Shown here piece after piece: positions 44,079 through 53,510 of a stretch of 64,000 nucleotides of DNA. This DNA is from Acidobacteriota bacterium (lineage in GTDB: Bacteria; Acidobacteriota; Thermoanaerobaculia; Multivoradales; JAGPDF01). Position 1 is the stretch's first letter, and every line of letters starts with the position of its first letter. The notes beneath the pieces are model-generated. The model was not told where the DNA came from and ran no database searches. It saw nothing but the letters and a program-made list of their open reading frames with translations. Location: the NCBI GenBank assembly GCA_014584695.1, contig JACTMI010000020.1, forward strand, positions 186,001 to 250,000, given 5' to 3'. The position numbers and the translations under genes are program-made.

Positions 44079-47000
44079 ATGTCCCCGTGCACACTCGCTC
44101 GCCCTCGCGGGCCGAGAGCGGCCGCTCTCGCCATGGCATTCGCCGCTTGCGCCGCCGGCTTCGCCGCCGAGCCCTCCCGTCGCTCGATCGAGCCCGCCGC
44201 GCCCACCCCGGAAGCGGTGGCCGTCGCGGCCGGCAACCCGCAACTGCTGGTCCTGGCGGCGGGGGTCTTCGACCCGGTCGCGGAGCGGCTCGATGGCGCG
44301 GCGGTGGGCCTGGCCGGCGCGACGCGCGGGCGCTACGGCGTCGTCCAGCTCCATGCCGATGCCGCGGCGGAAGCGCCCTCCTGGCAGGCCCTGGGCGCCG
44401 AGGTCGTCGGCTACCTGCCGCACCACGCCTTCCAGGTGCGCTGGGAGCCGGGGGCGCGGGCGCGGCTGGCGGCGCACCCCTCGGTGCGGTGGGTGTCCGA
44501 CTACGAGCCGGTGTGGAAGGTCTCGCCGGCTCTCCACCCTGGCCGGACGCTGGCGCCCGACCAGCGGGTCAACGTCGTCGGCTTCCGGGGGGCGCGGCTG
44601 GAGGAGGTCGAGAGCCGCCTGCTCGCCGAGCAGCCGGCGGTCCGGCTGGCGTCGCGGGTCGAGACCTCACCGCAGCCGCAGGTCCGCTTCCGCGTCCCGC
44701 CGGCGGAGCTCGAGGAGTTCGTCCGCCGCGCGGCGGAGCTCGAAGAGGTGGCCTGGATCGAGCCCTGGTCCCTGCCCGAGCTCGACAACCACAACTCGGT
44801 CTCGCCGATCCAGAACAACAGCACCACCGGCACGCCGATCTGGGATCAGGACCTGATCGGCACCGGCCAGATCGTCGCCGTCTCCGACTCCGGCCTCGAC
44901 CGCAACCAGTGCTGGTTCACCCAGTACAACGACGGCGTGTCGACCAACAACGAGATCACCGACGCCGAGTTCCCGATCCCGCCGGCTCAGGGGACGACCT
45001 ACCCGGCGCGCAAGGTCTTCGCCTACTGGGTGGCGCCCGGGGCGACGGCGTACGACAACAACCAGGTCTGCACCACCAGCGCGACCTCCTTCCACGGCAC
45101 CCACACCACCGGCACCGTGCTCGGCGATCGGGGCATCGTGGCGACGCCGACCGATCCGGCCTTCCTCGCGACCGACCGCGACGGCATGGCGCCCAACGCC
45201 CAGGTGCTGTTCCAGGACATCGGCAACGACGTCACCGGCTGCCTGTCGGGCACCGCCGGGGACCTCGGGCTGCTCTTCAAGCAGGCCCACGCCGGCGGCG
45301 CCCGGCTCCATTCGAACAGCTGGGGGGCGGCGGTCGGCGGCGCCTACACGTCGAGCTCCCAGGAGACCGACGCGGCGGCCTGGAGCCTCGAGGACATGCT
45401 GATCTTCTACTCGGCCGGCAACAGCGGCTCCGGCGCCAACACGATCGGCGCTCCGGCGACGGCGAAGAACGTCGTCACGGTGGGCGCGCTCGGCAACGGC
45501 AACTCGACCACGGTGGCGAGCTTCTCGAGCCGCGGCCCGACCGACGACGGGCGCTTGAAGCCCGACATCATGGCGCCGGGTTCCTCGATCATCTCGGCCG
45601 CCGGCGATATCGACAACACCACCCCGGGCTGCCCGGCCAACGGCCGGACCCTCTCCGGCACGTCGATGTCCTGTCCCACCGTCGCGGGCGGCACGGCGCT
45701 GCTGCGCCAGTACTTCACCGACGGCTTCTACCCGAGCGGCGCCCGCACCGCCGCCGACGCCCGTTCGCCGTCGGCGGCGCTGATGAAGGCCGTGCTGCTC
45801 AACGGCACGCGCGAGCTGACCACGATGCCGAACAACAACAACGGCTGGGGCCGGATCTGGCTCGAGAACAACCTCTACTTCTCGAACGTCGCCGGCGACC
45901 GGCGGCTGCGCGCCTGGACCCGCGCGCACCAGGTCGGTATCACCACCGGCGGCCTCGACACCTACACCTTCGTCGCCCCCGCCGGCGCCGAGCTGCGCGT
46001 GACGCTCGCCTGGCAGGACCCGTATCCGAGCCTCGCCGCCGGCATCCAGCTGGTCAACAACCTCGACCTCGAAGTCGAGGGCCCGGGGCCGACCCTCTGG
46101 CGCGGCAACGTCTTCTCGGGCGGCCAGTCGACCACCGGCGGCAGCGCCGATCTGCTGAACAACGTCGAGCAGGTGCGGCTGAACACGCCGGTCGCCGGCA
46201 CCTACACGGTGCGGGTCATGGGGACCGCCGTGCCCGGCAACGGCGACGCCTACACCGCGCGCCAGGGCTACGCCGTCGCCGCCTCGTTCGGCTCGTGCGC
46301 GAGCGCGGTCGCCGCGGCGCCGAACAACGTCGTCGCCACCGACCTCGGCGCCGGCGGCATCCAGGTGACCTTCGACGCGGTCGCCGGCGCGACCGTCTAC
46401 CACGTCTACCGCGCGGCGGGGAACTGCTCGGCGGGGGCGCAGACTTTCGACCTCGTCGGCACGACCGCCGCCACCAGCTTCACCGACACCCGCGCGCAGG
46501 GCGGTTTCACCTACGCCTACAAGGTGCGGGCCGCCGACGGCTGCAGCGAGGGCCCGCTCTCGGCCTGCGCGACCGCGAGCGCGACCGGCGGCTGCGACCT
46601 GGTGCCGGACTTCGACGCCGCGAGCGTCGCCGCGGTCGACCTGGGCGCGACGCCGGCCTGCGACATCGAGCTCTCCTGGAGCGCCGGCTCGTCCAACTGT
46701 CCGCTGGCGGGCGGGGTGACCTACAACGTCTACCGCTCGACCGCTTACGGCTTCGTGCCCGGCGCCGGCAACCTGCTGGCCTCCGGGATCGCCGGCACGA
46801 GCTACGTCGACGCGGCGGTCGACTCGCTGACCACCTACTTCTACGTCGTGCGCGCCCAGGACAGCTCGACGCCGCCCAACGAAGCGCCGAACAGCCGGCG
46901 GGTCAAGGCGACGCCGACCGGCGGCGACGTCACCATCGGAACCTTCTTCGACGGCGCCGACGGCGCGTCGTTCCTGGCGCTCGAGGAGCCCTGGCAGATG

Positions 47001-47546
47001 ACCGCGACGCAGGCGTCGCAGGGGACGCTCAGCTACCACAACGCCGAGGACGGCGCGAACTACCTCTCCGACACCTGCGCCGCGATCACCACCCCCGATC
47101 TCGCGCTGGTCGGCGGCGGCACGCCGGTCCTCTCTTACGCGGCACGATGGAATCTCGAAGCCGATTGGGACGGCGTCGTGGTCGAGATCTCGACCAATGG
47201 CGGCGCGAGCTGGGCCGACCTGCCGCCGGCCGGCGGCTACCCCGGCAACTTCAGCCAGACCGGCAACCCGCCGATCAACGCCTGCGGCTACCCGGCGAGC
47301 CAGGGCGCCTACAACGGCAGCTCGGGCGGCGTCTTCCAGACCAAGACCTCGAGCCTCGCGGCCTTCGCCGGCCAGACGGTGCGGATCCGCTGGCGCTTCT
47401 CCTCCGACCCGGGGGCCGAGGAGCCGGGCTTCTTCCTCGACGCGGTCTCGGTGACCAACGCCACCGCCCCCTACCCCTGCTTCGGCATCTTCCTCGACGG
47501 CTTCGAGTCGGGGACCACACTGGAGTGGTCGGTCACCGTCAATTGA
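44079..47546 (+). CDS. Secreted S8-family subtilisin-like serine protease with GFESG C-terminal tail
   Basis: The product has 1155 residues. AGGAGG lies just before the ATG at 44079. A signal peptide covers about 1-36 (AALAMAFAACAAGFAA). A propeptide-like region reaches residue 250. The catalytic triad is intact: Asp270 in VAVSDSGLD, His339 in FHGTHTTG and Ser529 in SGTSMSCPTVAGG, with the oxyanion Asn in LHSNSWG. Beyond 620 come beta-rich modules: a pre-peptidase-like domain, then fibronectin-type-III-like units (VQVTFDAVAGATVYHVYRA, IELSWSAGSSNC) and a jelly-roll-like segment with paired cysteines. The chain ends CFGIFLDGFESGTTLEWSVTVN, a tail shared with the beta-helix protein at 18014. 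It probably acts at the surface or outside the cell. Confidence 0.9.
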   Translation: MSPCTLARPRGPRAAALAMAFAACAAGFAAEPSRRSIEPAAPTPEAVAVAAGNPQLLVLAAGVFDPVAERLDGAAVGLAGATRGRYGVVQLHADAAAEAPSWQALGAEVVGYLPHHAFQVRWEPGARARLAAHPSVRWVSDYEPVWKVSPALHPGRTLAPDQRVNVVGFRGARLEEVESRLLAEQPAVRLASRVETSPQPQVRFRVPPAELEEFVRRAAELEEVAWIEPWSLPELDNHNSVSPIQNNSTTGTPIWDQDLIGTGQIVAVSDSGLDRNQCWFTQYNDGVSTNNEITDAEFPIPPAQGTTYPARKVFAYWVAPGATAYDNNQVCTTSATSFHGTHTTGTVLGDRGIVATPTDPAFLATDRDGMAPNAQVLFQDIGNDVTGCLSGTAGDLGLLFKQAHAGGARLHSNSWGAAVGGAYTSSSQETDAAAWSLEDMLIFYSAGNSGSGANTIGAPATAKNVVTVGALGNGNSTTVASFSSRGPTDDGRLKPDIMAPGSSIISAAGDIDNTTPGCPANGRTLSGTSMSCPTVAGGTALLRQYFTDGFYPSGARTAADARSPSAALMKAVLLNGTRELTTMPNNNNGWGRIWLENNLYFSNVAGDRRLRAWTRAHQVGITTGGLDTYTFVAPAGAELRVTLAWQDPYPSLAAGIQLVNNLDLEVEGPGPTLWRGNVFSGGQSTTGGSADLLNNVEQVRLNTPVAGTYTVRVMGTAVPGNGDAYTARQGYAVAASFGSCASAVAAAPNNVVATDLGAGGIQVTFDAVAGATVYHVYRAAGNCSAGAQTFDLVGTTAATSFTDTRAQGGFTYAYKVRAADGCSEGPLSACATASATGGCDLVPDFDAASVAAVDLGATPACDIELSWSAGSSNCPLAGGVTYNVYRSTAYGFVPGAGNLLASGIAGTSYVDAAVDSLTTYFYVVRAQDSSTPPNEAPNSRRVKATPTGGDVTIGTFFDGADGASFLALEEPWQMTATQASQGTLSYHNAEDGANYLSDTCAAITTPDLALVGGGTPVLSYAARWNLEADWDGVVVEISTNGGASWADLPPAGGYPGNFSQTGNPPINACGYPASQGAYNGSSGGVFQTKTSSLAAFAGQTVRIRWRFSSDPGAEEPGFFLDAVSVTNATAPYPCFGIFLDGFESGTTLEWSVTVN

Positions 47547-47595
47547 GGCTCTCGGGCTGAGCCGGCGCCGAGCCGCGGCGCCGCGCCTCCACCCC

Positions 47596-47628
47596 CTCCG
47601 GCGCGAGCGGAACCCCCTCGCGCCGGAG
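47596..47628. terminator. Perfect hairpin between convergent genes
   Basis: CTCCGGCGCGAG and CTCGCGCCGGAG form a perfect 12-base stem with a 9-base loop, midway between the stops of the subtilase (47546, plus) and the cytochrome (47667, minus). There is no T run, so it may be a bidirectional, factor-assisted terminator. Confidence 0.45.
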
Positions 47629-47666
47629 CCGGGCGCCCGCTCGAGGACGGCGAGGGGAGCCCGCCG

Positions 47667-48575
47667 TCACTCGAGCGAGACGAGGTACTCCGCGATCGCG
47701 GCGAGCTCCTCCGCGGGCAGCTGGGCGAGCTCGCTCTGGATCTTCCCCATGCCGCCGCTCGACAGCTTGTCGTAGCCGAGCGTCTCGCCGTATTGGAGAG
47801 CGAGGGCGAGGTCGGCCGCGTCGGCGTAGCGGCCGCGCGCGACCAGGCCGCGCAGGCTCGGCACCCGCCCCTCCTCGGACGGATGCGGCGCGCCGGCGAG
47901 CGCGCGCTGCTCGTCGCGGACCATCAGGCGGTCGCGCGGCGTGTGGCACTCGCCGCAGTGCCCGGGGGCGGCGACCAGGTAGGCGCCGCGGTTCCAGGCT
48001 TCGCTCCGCGCCGGATCCGGCACGATCGCCGCCGGCTCGCCGGCGAAACGCTTCCACAGCCCGACCCCGCGCCGGGCGATCGGTTCGAGCGGCACTTCGG
48101 CGGCCCGAGCCGGCGCGCGCACCGCGGGCAGTTGCCGGAGGTAGCCCCAGAGGTCGCGCAGGTCGGAAAGCGACATCGCGGCGTAGGCGGGGTAGGGGAA
48201 GGCCGGGAAGAAGTGCCGGCCGTCGGGCGAGACGCCGCGCACCATGGCGCTCAGGAAGTCCAGCTCGCTCCAGGCCCCGAGCCCGGTCTCCGGATCGGCG
48301 GTCAGGTTGCCCGGGTAGAAGGTCCCGACCGGCGTCGGCAGCGGCGTGCCGCCGAGCGGCAGCGACCGGTCGGCGCCGGCGACCTGCTCCGGCGGCTGAT
48401 GGCAGGCGTAGCAGGCGCCGATGCGGTAGATCGCCGCGCCGTTGGCGAGGTCGGCCGAGTGCTCCGGCAGCGCCGCGCGCTCGATCGGCCGGGGCCGCGT
48501 CAGGGCGACGAAGGCGGCGGCGCCCACCAGCGCCGCGAGCGCGAGACCCGCGGTGCCCCTGCGCAGGATCCTCAT
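47667..48575 (-). CDS. Membrane-anchored dihaem cytochrome c
   Basis: The product has 302 residues. GAGAGG lies upstream of the ATG. An N-terminal membrane anchor is seen (GLALAALVGAAAFVALT). Two haem-binding sites are present: CYACH near residue 55 and CGECH near 207. Between them, YPGNLTADPETGLGAWSELD and FFPAFPYPAYAAMSLSDL match the cytochrome subunits of membrane alcohol/aldehyde/gluconate dehydrogenases, which pass electrons to the respiratory chain. No dehydrogenase subunit is adjacent. Compared with three-haem members of that family, the third haem domain is missing. It lies 28 bases after the cytochrome c' gene. Confidence 0.85.
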   Translation of the reverse strand: MRILRRGTAGLALAALVGAAAFVALTRPRPIERAALPEHSADLANGAAIYRIGACYACHQPPEQVAGADRSLPLGGTPLPTPVGTFYPGNLTADPETGLGAWSELDFLSAMVRGVSPDGRHFFPAFPYPAYAAMSLSDLRDLWGYLRQLPAVRAPARAAEVPLEPIARRGVGLWKRFAGEPAAIVPDPARSEAWNRGAYLVAAPGHCGECHTPRDRLMVRDEQRALAGAPHPSEEGRVPSLRGLVARGRYADAADLALALQYGETLGYDKLSSGGMGKIQSELAQLPAEELAAIAEYLVSLE

Positions 48576-48603
48576 GCGCCTCTCACGGGCCCCTCAAACC
48601 CGG

Positions 48604-49065
48604 TCACTCCTTGGGGCGGCGGTAGGGCTCGTGGCAGGCCTTGCAGGCGTTGCCCAGCTTGCCGAGCGCCGGCATGAAAGCGGCCTCCTCCGCGACCTGC
48701 GCGAGCTCGCCCGCGGCGGCGTGCGCCGCTTGCAGCTTGGCGTCGAAGTCGGCCCGGTTCGACCAGATCTCGGCCTTGGCCCAGCTCTCCGCCGCGCCCC
48801 GGTCGCTGCCCGCGGGGAAGAGGTCCTTGGCGCGGTCGAGGTTGGCGGCGATCGCGCCGCCCTGGCTCGCGACCACGGTGGCGTCGAACGGCGCCTGCTT
48901 GCGGGCGATGGCCGACAGCGTCTTCATCGCCTCGCCGACGCCCTCCATCTCCATCTGCCGCGCGGCGATCGGATCGCTCTCGGCGGCGCCGGCCAGAGGC
49001 GACAGGGCGAGCAGGGTCACCGGCAGGATGGCGAGCAACGAAGTACGGCGAGTTCTCCAGATCAT
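48604..49065 (-). CDS. Cytochrome c' family protein
   Basis: The product has 153 residues. AGGAGA precedes the ATG. A signal peptide is present (SLLAILPVTLLALSPLAGA). The mature part is a four-helix bundle: IAARQMEMEGVGEAMKTLSA, then helices with AAESWAKAEIWSNRADFDAK, and the haem site CKACH near the C-terminus, the standard position for cytochrome c'. Characterised members bind NO or CO in the periplasm and may protect against nitrosative stress or carry electrons. It is probably in one transcript with the dihaem cytochrome 28 bases downstream. Confidence 0.88.
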   Translation of the reverse strand: MIWRTRRTSLLAILPVTLLALSPLAGAAESDPIAARQMEMEGVGEAMKTLSAIARKQAPFDATVVASQGGAIAANLDRAKDLFPAGSDRGAAESWAKAEIWSNRADFDAKLQAAHAAAGELAQVAEEAAFMPALGKLGNACKACHEPYRRPKE

Positions 49066-49119
49066 CGGGCATCTCCTGGGTCGGTCGTGGACGATCTGAA
49101 GATTCTAGGCGAAGCGCCC

Positions 49120-51540
49120 TCAGCCGTCCCCGGCCGCGGCCGGCTCGGCGGCGTGCGCGCTCTTGGCGAGCGCCGCGAGGCGCGCCTCGACGCGGGCGTT
49201 GAAGCTCCCCTCCGGGAAGCGCCCCTCGGCGTCGCGCTCGCCGGGCGGCGTACCGGTCAACGCCTCGATCGCGTCGTCGACGCTCTCGACCGCCCAGACG
49301 CGGAACTGGCCGCGCGCCACGGCGGCGACCACTTCCGGCCGCAGCATCAGGTGCTGGACGTTCGACCGCGGCAGGATCACCCCCTGCTCGCCGGTGAGGC
49401 CGCGCTCGAGGCAGACGTCGAAGAAGCCCTCGATCTTCTGGTTGACGCCGCCGACCGCCTGCACCTGCCCGTGCTGGTTGACCGAGCCGGTGACCGCGAG
49501 CGACTGCGCGAGCGGCACGCCGGCCAGCGCCGAGAGCAGCGCGCAGAGCTCGCCGAGCGAGGCGCTGTCGCCCTCGACCGGACCGTAGGACTGCTCGAAC
49601 ACCAGGCTGGCGGAGAGCGAGAGCGGTCCGTCGGGCAGGTAGCGCCCACCCAGGAAGCCGCCCAGGATCAGCACCCCCTTCGAGTGGATCGGGCCGCCCA
49701 GCTCGACCTCGCGCTCGATGTCGACCACTTCCCCCTTGCCGGCGCGGACCCGCGCCGTGATGCGCGCCGGGTGGCCGAAGGCCACCTCGCCGTGGGCGAG
49801 CACCATCAGCCCGTTGACCTGGCCGACCGCGGCGCCGGCGGTGTCCAGCAGCACGATGCCGCGGCGCACCGACTCGAGCAGCCGCTTGCGGACGCGGCCG
49901 GCGCGGCGGCGCTGGGCGGCGATGGCGCTCTCGACGTCGTCCCGGGTGACCACGTCGCGGCGCGCGCGCTCGGCGACGAAGTCCGACTCGACCAGCAGGT
50001 CGACGATCGGCCGCATGTGGATCGACAGCTTCTCGCCGTCGTCGGCCAGCCGCGCCGCCTGCTCGACGACGTAGGCCACCGCCGCGCGATCGAGCGGCCG
50101 CAGACCCTTGTCGCGCGCGACCTGCCCGATCAGCCGCCCGTAGAGGGCCTCCGTGTCCGGCTCGCGCGGCGTCGCGTCGTCGAAGTCGGCGATCACCTTG
50201 AACAGCTCGAGAAAGTCGGAGTCGAGCTCGGCGAGCAGGTGGTAGATCAGCCGGTCGCCGATCAGCACCACCTTGAGGCCTTGGATTCCGATCGGCTCGG
50301 GCTCGAGCGTGACCGTCTCGGTCAGGCCGAGCTGCTGGCCGAGCGACTCGAGGCGGATCTCGCCCCGGCGCAGCGTCCGCTTGAGCGACTCCCAGGCCCA
50401 CGGCGCCTGCAGCACCCGCTGCGCGTCGAGCACCAGGTAGCCGCCCGCGGCGCGGTGGAGGGCGCCCGGTCGGATGAGCGTGAAATCGGTCGACAGCGCG
50501 CCGAGCTCGACCACCTGCTCGATGCGGCCGATCAGGGCGGCATGGGTCGGGCGGTCCTCGAACACGACCGGCGCGCCGCTGCTCGAGCCGTGGTCGACCA
50601 CCGTGTTGACCTGGTAGCGGCGGAACGGACTGTCCACCGGCCCGTGACGCAGCGCCCGCCGAACCGCCGCCTCGAGCCCCTCCTCGCGGGAGGAGAGGAA
50701 CTCGCCGGCCCGCTCGACCACGTCGGCCTCGACCTGGGCCAGGAACTCGACCACCCGCGGCAGATCGCGATAGCGCTCGCGCAGCGCGCCGAGCAGACGG
50801 CTCGCGACGCCGGCCGCCGTGTCGTGGTCGAGCTGGGCGAGCGCCTCGCGCTGCTCCTTCTCCCACTCGTGGAGACGGGCGAAGAAAGCCGCGAGGTCGT
50901 CGTGGGTGGCGCGCATCGCGACGTCGATCGCCGCGCGCTCCCCCTCCGGCAGCTCCTGCACCTTCTGCGGCTCCAGCGTCGAACCGTCGCGGGTGGGCGC
51001 GAACACGACCCCGGTGTCGGTGCGCAGCACCTTCACCTCGCGGCCGCGCGCCCGCTCCTGGACCTCCGCGAAAGCGGTCTCGCGCCGCTCGGCCAGGAGC
51101 CGTGCGGCCTCCTGCTTCCGGGTGCGGTAGTCGTCGCTCTCGAAGGCGGCCGGCAACCCGAACCGGAGCTCCGCCACGGTGAGCGCCAGGTCGCTCGCCA
51201 GCCGGGCGCCGCGCCCCGCCGGCAACTGGAGCGCGCGCGGGCGCCGCGGGTCGTCGAAGTTGTGGACGTAGCACCAGTCGGAGGGGCGCGGCCGGGTCGC
51301 CGCCGCGCGCGCCAGGAAGCGGCGCAGCAACGTCTCCTTGCCGGTCCCCGGCGGCCCGGCGGCGTAGAGGTTGTAGCCATGGGCGTGCATCGCGAGGCCG
51401 AACTCGAGGGCCTCGATGGCGCGATCCTGGCCGAGGTACTCGTCGAGCTCTGCCGCCTCGGCGCTGGTCGGGTAGGGGAGGCTCTCCGGCGCGCAGACTC
51501 GCCGCAAGGCCTCGGGCGGAAGCTGCTGGAGCGGGCACAT
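49120..51540 (-). CDS. ATP-binding Lon-family protease (LonB/LonC-like type)
   Basis: The product has 806 residues. There is no Lon N-terminal substrate domain. Instead a AAA-type P-loop lies early (AAGPPGTGKETLL, Lys68), followed by a long coiled-coil insertion around 180-290 and a lid domain. The C-terminal 200 residues are the Lon proteolytic domain. Its Ser-Lys dyad is Ser659 in EGDSASLGEL and Lys702 in GGVNQKIEGFF, exactly 43 residues apart, as in E. coli Lon. This matches the Lon-related proteins of the E. coli YcbZ sort. It should be cytoplasmic; substrates are unknown. It is divergent from the DUF3011 gene across 181 bases. Confidence 0.92.
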   Translation of the reverse strand: MCPLQQLPPEALRRVCAPESLPYPTSAEAAELDEYLGQDRAIEALEFGLAMHAHGYNLYAAGPPGTGKETLLRRFLARAAATRPRPSDWCYVHNFDDPRRPRALQLPAGRGARLASDLALTVAELRFGLPAAFESDDYRTRKQEAARLLAERRETAFAEVQERARGREVKVLRTDTGVVFAPTRDGSTLEPQKVQELPEGERAAIDVAMRATHDDLAAFFARLHEWEKEQREALAQLDHDTAAGVASRLLGALRERYRDLPRVVEFLAQVEADVVERAGEFLSSREEGLEAAVRRALRHGPVDSPFRRYQVNTVVDHGSSSGAPVVFEDRPTHAALIGRIEQVVELGALSTDFTLIRPGALHRAAGGYLVLDAQRVLQAPWAWESLKRTLRRGEIRLESLGQQLGLTETVTLEPEPIGIQGLKVVLIGDRLIYHLLAELDSDFLELFKVIADFDDATPREPDTEALYGRLIGQVARDKGLRPLDRAAVAYVVEQAARLADDGEKLSIHMRPIVDLLVESDFVAERARRDVVTRDDVESAIAAQRRRAGRVRKRLLESVRRGIVLLDTAGAAVGQVNGLMVLAHGEVAFGHPARITARVRAGKGEVVDIEREVELGGPIHSKGVLILGGFLGGRYLPDGPLSLSASLVFEQSYGPVEGDSASLGELCALLSALAGVPLAQSLAVTGSVNQHGQVQAVGGVNQKIEGFFDVCLERGLTGEQGVILPRSNVQHLMLRPEVVAAVARGQFRVWAVESVDDAIEALTGTPPGERDAEGRFPEGSFNARVEARLAALAKSAHAAEPAAAGDG

Positions 51541-51721
51541 CGCGCCCCGAGCGTATCGCCACCCCGCCGCGCCCGACCCACCCCGCGGTGTGAGGCGCGA
51601 GGCGGAGGGGAGATCCAGGGGAGGCCTGGCCCGGAACCTGCACTCGGGAGCGCCGTCGTGAAGTCACGAACGAAGTTCCGGCGCCGGCTCACTTAGGATC
51701 GGCACGACCCCGGAGGTGACC

Positions 51722-52219
51722 GTGAGAGCTCGAAACTCGATGGCGCTCGCTCTGCTGACGTTGACCTTCGCCGCCGTGGCGCCGGCCGCCGCCGACGCCC
51801 GGGACGCCTGCCGCCGGGCGGCGCGCGCGCTGGTCGATCAGAACACCCGCTTCGACGACGCTCGCGGCGCGCGCGGGCAGGGCGGCACGCTCTACTGGCG
51901 CGCCGACGACGGCACGCAGGGGATCTGCCGGGTCGACCGGCGCGACCGCGTCTTCGAGGTCAAGGTCGAGCGCTGGGGGCGCGGCGACGACGGCATCGGC
52001 GTCTGGCCCGGCTCGGGCGTCGGCGAATCGTCGCGCTACCTGCGCTGCGAATCGGAGCGGGGCCGCCGCAAGGAGTGCTCCATCCCCGACCGTGCCGCGG
52101 TCACGCTGGTCGACCGCCTGAGCGACTCCCCGTGCGTCCAGGGGCGCAGCTGGGGCGTGCGCCGCGACCGCATCTGGGTCGACAACGGCTGCCGGGCGGT
52201 CTTCGAAGTCCGCTGGTAG
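51722..52219 (+). CDS. Secreted DUF3011-family protein
   Basis: The product has 165 residues. I chose the GTG at 51722 because CGGAGG lies 5 bases upstream; a GTG at 51716 would overlap that site. A signal peptide covers about the first 25 residues (MALALLTLTFAAVAPAAA). The C-terminal 60 residues match DUF3011: RYLRCESERGRRKECSIP, VTLVDRLSDSPCVQGRSWG and RIWVDNGCRAVFEVRW, with conserved cysteines that probably form disulfides. This family is compact and exported; its function is unknown, and lectin-like binding has been suggested from similar folds. A TAGGAT hexamer at 51694 could be its -10 box. Confidence 0.82.
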   Translation: MRARNSMALALLTLTFAAVAPAAADARDACRRAARALVDQNTRFDDARGARGQGGTLYWRADDGTQGICRVDRRDRVFEVKVERWGRGDDGIGVWPGSGVGESSRYLRCESERGRRKECSIPDRAAVTLVDRLSDSPCVQGRSWGVRRDRIWVDNGCRAVFEVRW

Positions 52220-52302
52220 GCGGCGCCGCCGCGGTTAGGCAATTCTTAGGATTTTCCAAGCGTCCATTTAGCAACCGGCGGCGCATCTCGCCCGCGATGC
52301 TT

Positions 52303-52317
52303 CCGTACGTCGTACGG
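52303..52317 (+). promoter_or_regulatory. Small hairpin overlapping the ribosome binding region of the 52329 gene
   Basis: CCGTAC-GTC-GTACGG is a perfect 6-base inverted repeat whose right arm runs into the GGAGGGA ribosome binding site. It could mask the site or be a regulator binding site. The short length leaves room for chance. Confidence 0.3.
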
Positions 52318-52328
52318 AGGGATCGACA

Positions 52329-53510
52329 ATGCGGCCCGAGAGCGACCACCCGAGAGCTTCGCCGAACCGGACGGTGACCGTCGCGACCCGGCGCGCCGCC
52401 CCGCGCAGGGCGCCGCTCGCGCTCGCCGCGGCGGTCGCGCTCGCGGCGGCGCTCGCGGGCCCGGGCGGGGCGCAAATCGGTCGCGGCGCGCCGGCGACGC
52501 TCGCCGAGACCGGCCTCTACGCCGATGCCGCGGCGGGGACGCTCGCCGCGGGGGTGCTGCCGTTCACGCCGCAGTACCCGCTCTGGACCGACGGCGCCGC
52601 GAAGCGTCGCTGGATCCGGCTGCCGGAAGGCGGCGAGATCGACGCCGCCGACCCGGATGCCTGGGTCTTTCCGGTCGGCACGCAGCTCTGGAAGGAGTTC
52701 TCCTTCGGCGGCCGCCGGGTCGAGACCCGCTATATGGCGCTCGGCCCGACCGGCTGGACGTTCGCGACCTACGCCTGGAGCGCAGACGAGAGCGCGGCCG
52801 CGCTGGTGCCCGAACGGGGGGCGCGCGCCGCCTACGAGCTCGCGCCCGGGGTGTTTCACGACCTGCCCGGGCGCTGGGACTGCCTCTCCTGTCACGACGG
52901 CAACCGGACGCCGGTGCTCGGCTTCGCGGCGCTCCAGCTGTCGCCCGACCGCGATCCGCTGGCGCCGCACGCCGAGCCGCCGGAGCCGGGCGCGGTCGAT
53001 CTCGCCCGGCTGGTCGAGCTCGGCCGGATCCGCAACTTGCAGGAGCGGTGGATCTCGAGCGCGCCCCGCATCGCGGCGGCGAGCCCGCTCGAGCGCGCCG
53101 CGCTCGGCTACCTGCACGGCAACTGCTCCGGCTGCCACAACTCGCGCGGGCCGCTGGCGTCGCTCGGCCTGTCGTTCGAAGTGCGGTTGACGCCGGCGCA
53201 CGGGCCAACCGCCGAAACGCTGGCGACCGCGTATGCGCGCTCCGCCACTTATCGGCCGCCCGGCGGCGTGACCCTGGCGCGGATCGCCCCGGGCGACCCG
53301 GACGCGAGCCTGCTGGTGCGCCGCATGGCGTCGCGGCAGCCGTTGCTCCAGATGCCGCCGCTCGGCACCCAGCGCGTCGACGAGCAGGCCCTCGCTCTCG
53401 TCACGGAGTGGATCCGCCAGGCGCACGAGGCTCCGGCGGAGCCACCCCAGCCGCTTCGCAGCACCCGTCTCACCGCAACCGACACGCTCGACAACAGGAG
53501 CTCGAAATGA
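52329..53510 (+). CDS. HNE_0200-family dihaem cytochrome-like protein
   Basis: The product has 393 residues. GGAGGGA precedes the ATG. A signal peptide lies after a 28-residue basic lead (LALAAAVALAAALAGPGGA). The family opening is clear (LAETGLYADAAAGTLAAGVL, FTPQYPLWTDGAAKRRWIRL). Two c-type haem motifs are present, CLSCH near residue 190 and CSGCH near 264. It matches the family I know as conserved hypothetical HNE_0200 (TIGR03806). The role is unknown; electron transfer in the periplasm is likely. The stop overlaps the next cytochrome start as ATGA, so the two are coupled. Confidence 0.8.
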   Translation: MRPESDHPRASPNRTVTVATRRAAPRRAPLALAAAVALAAALAGPGGAQIGRGAPATLAETGLYADAAAGTLAAGVLPFTPQYPLWTDGAAKRRWIRLPEGGEIDAADPDAWVFPVGTQLWKEFSFGGRRVETRYMALGPTGWTFATYAWSADESAAALVPERGARAAYELAPGVFHDLPGRWDCLSCHDGNRTPVLGFAALQLSPDRDPLAPHAEPPEPGAVDLARLVELGRIRNLQERWISSAPRIAAASPLERAALGYLHGNCSGCHNSRGPLASLGLSFEVRLTPAHGPTAETLATAYARSATYRPPGGVTLARIAPGDPDASLLVRRMASRQPLLQMPPLGTQRVDEQALALVTEWIRQAHEAPAEPPQPLRSTRLTATDTLDNRSSK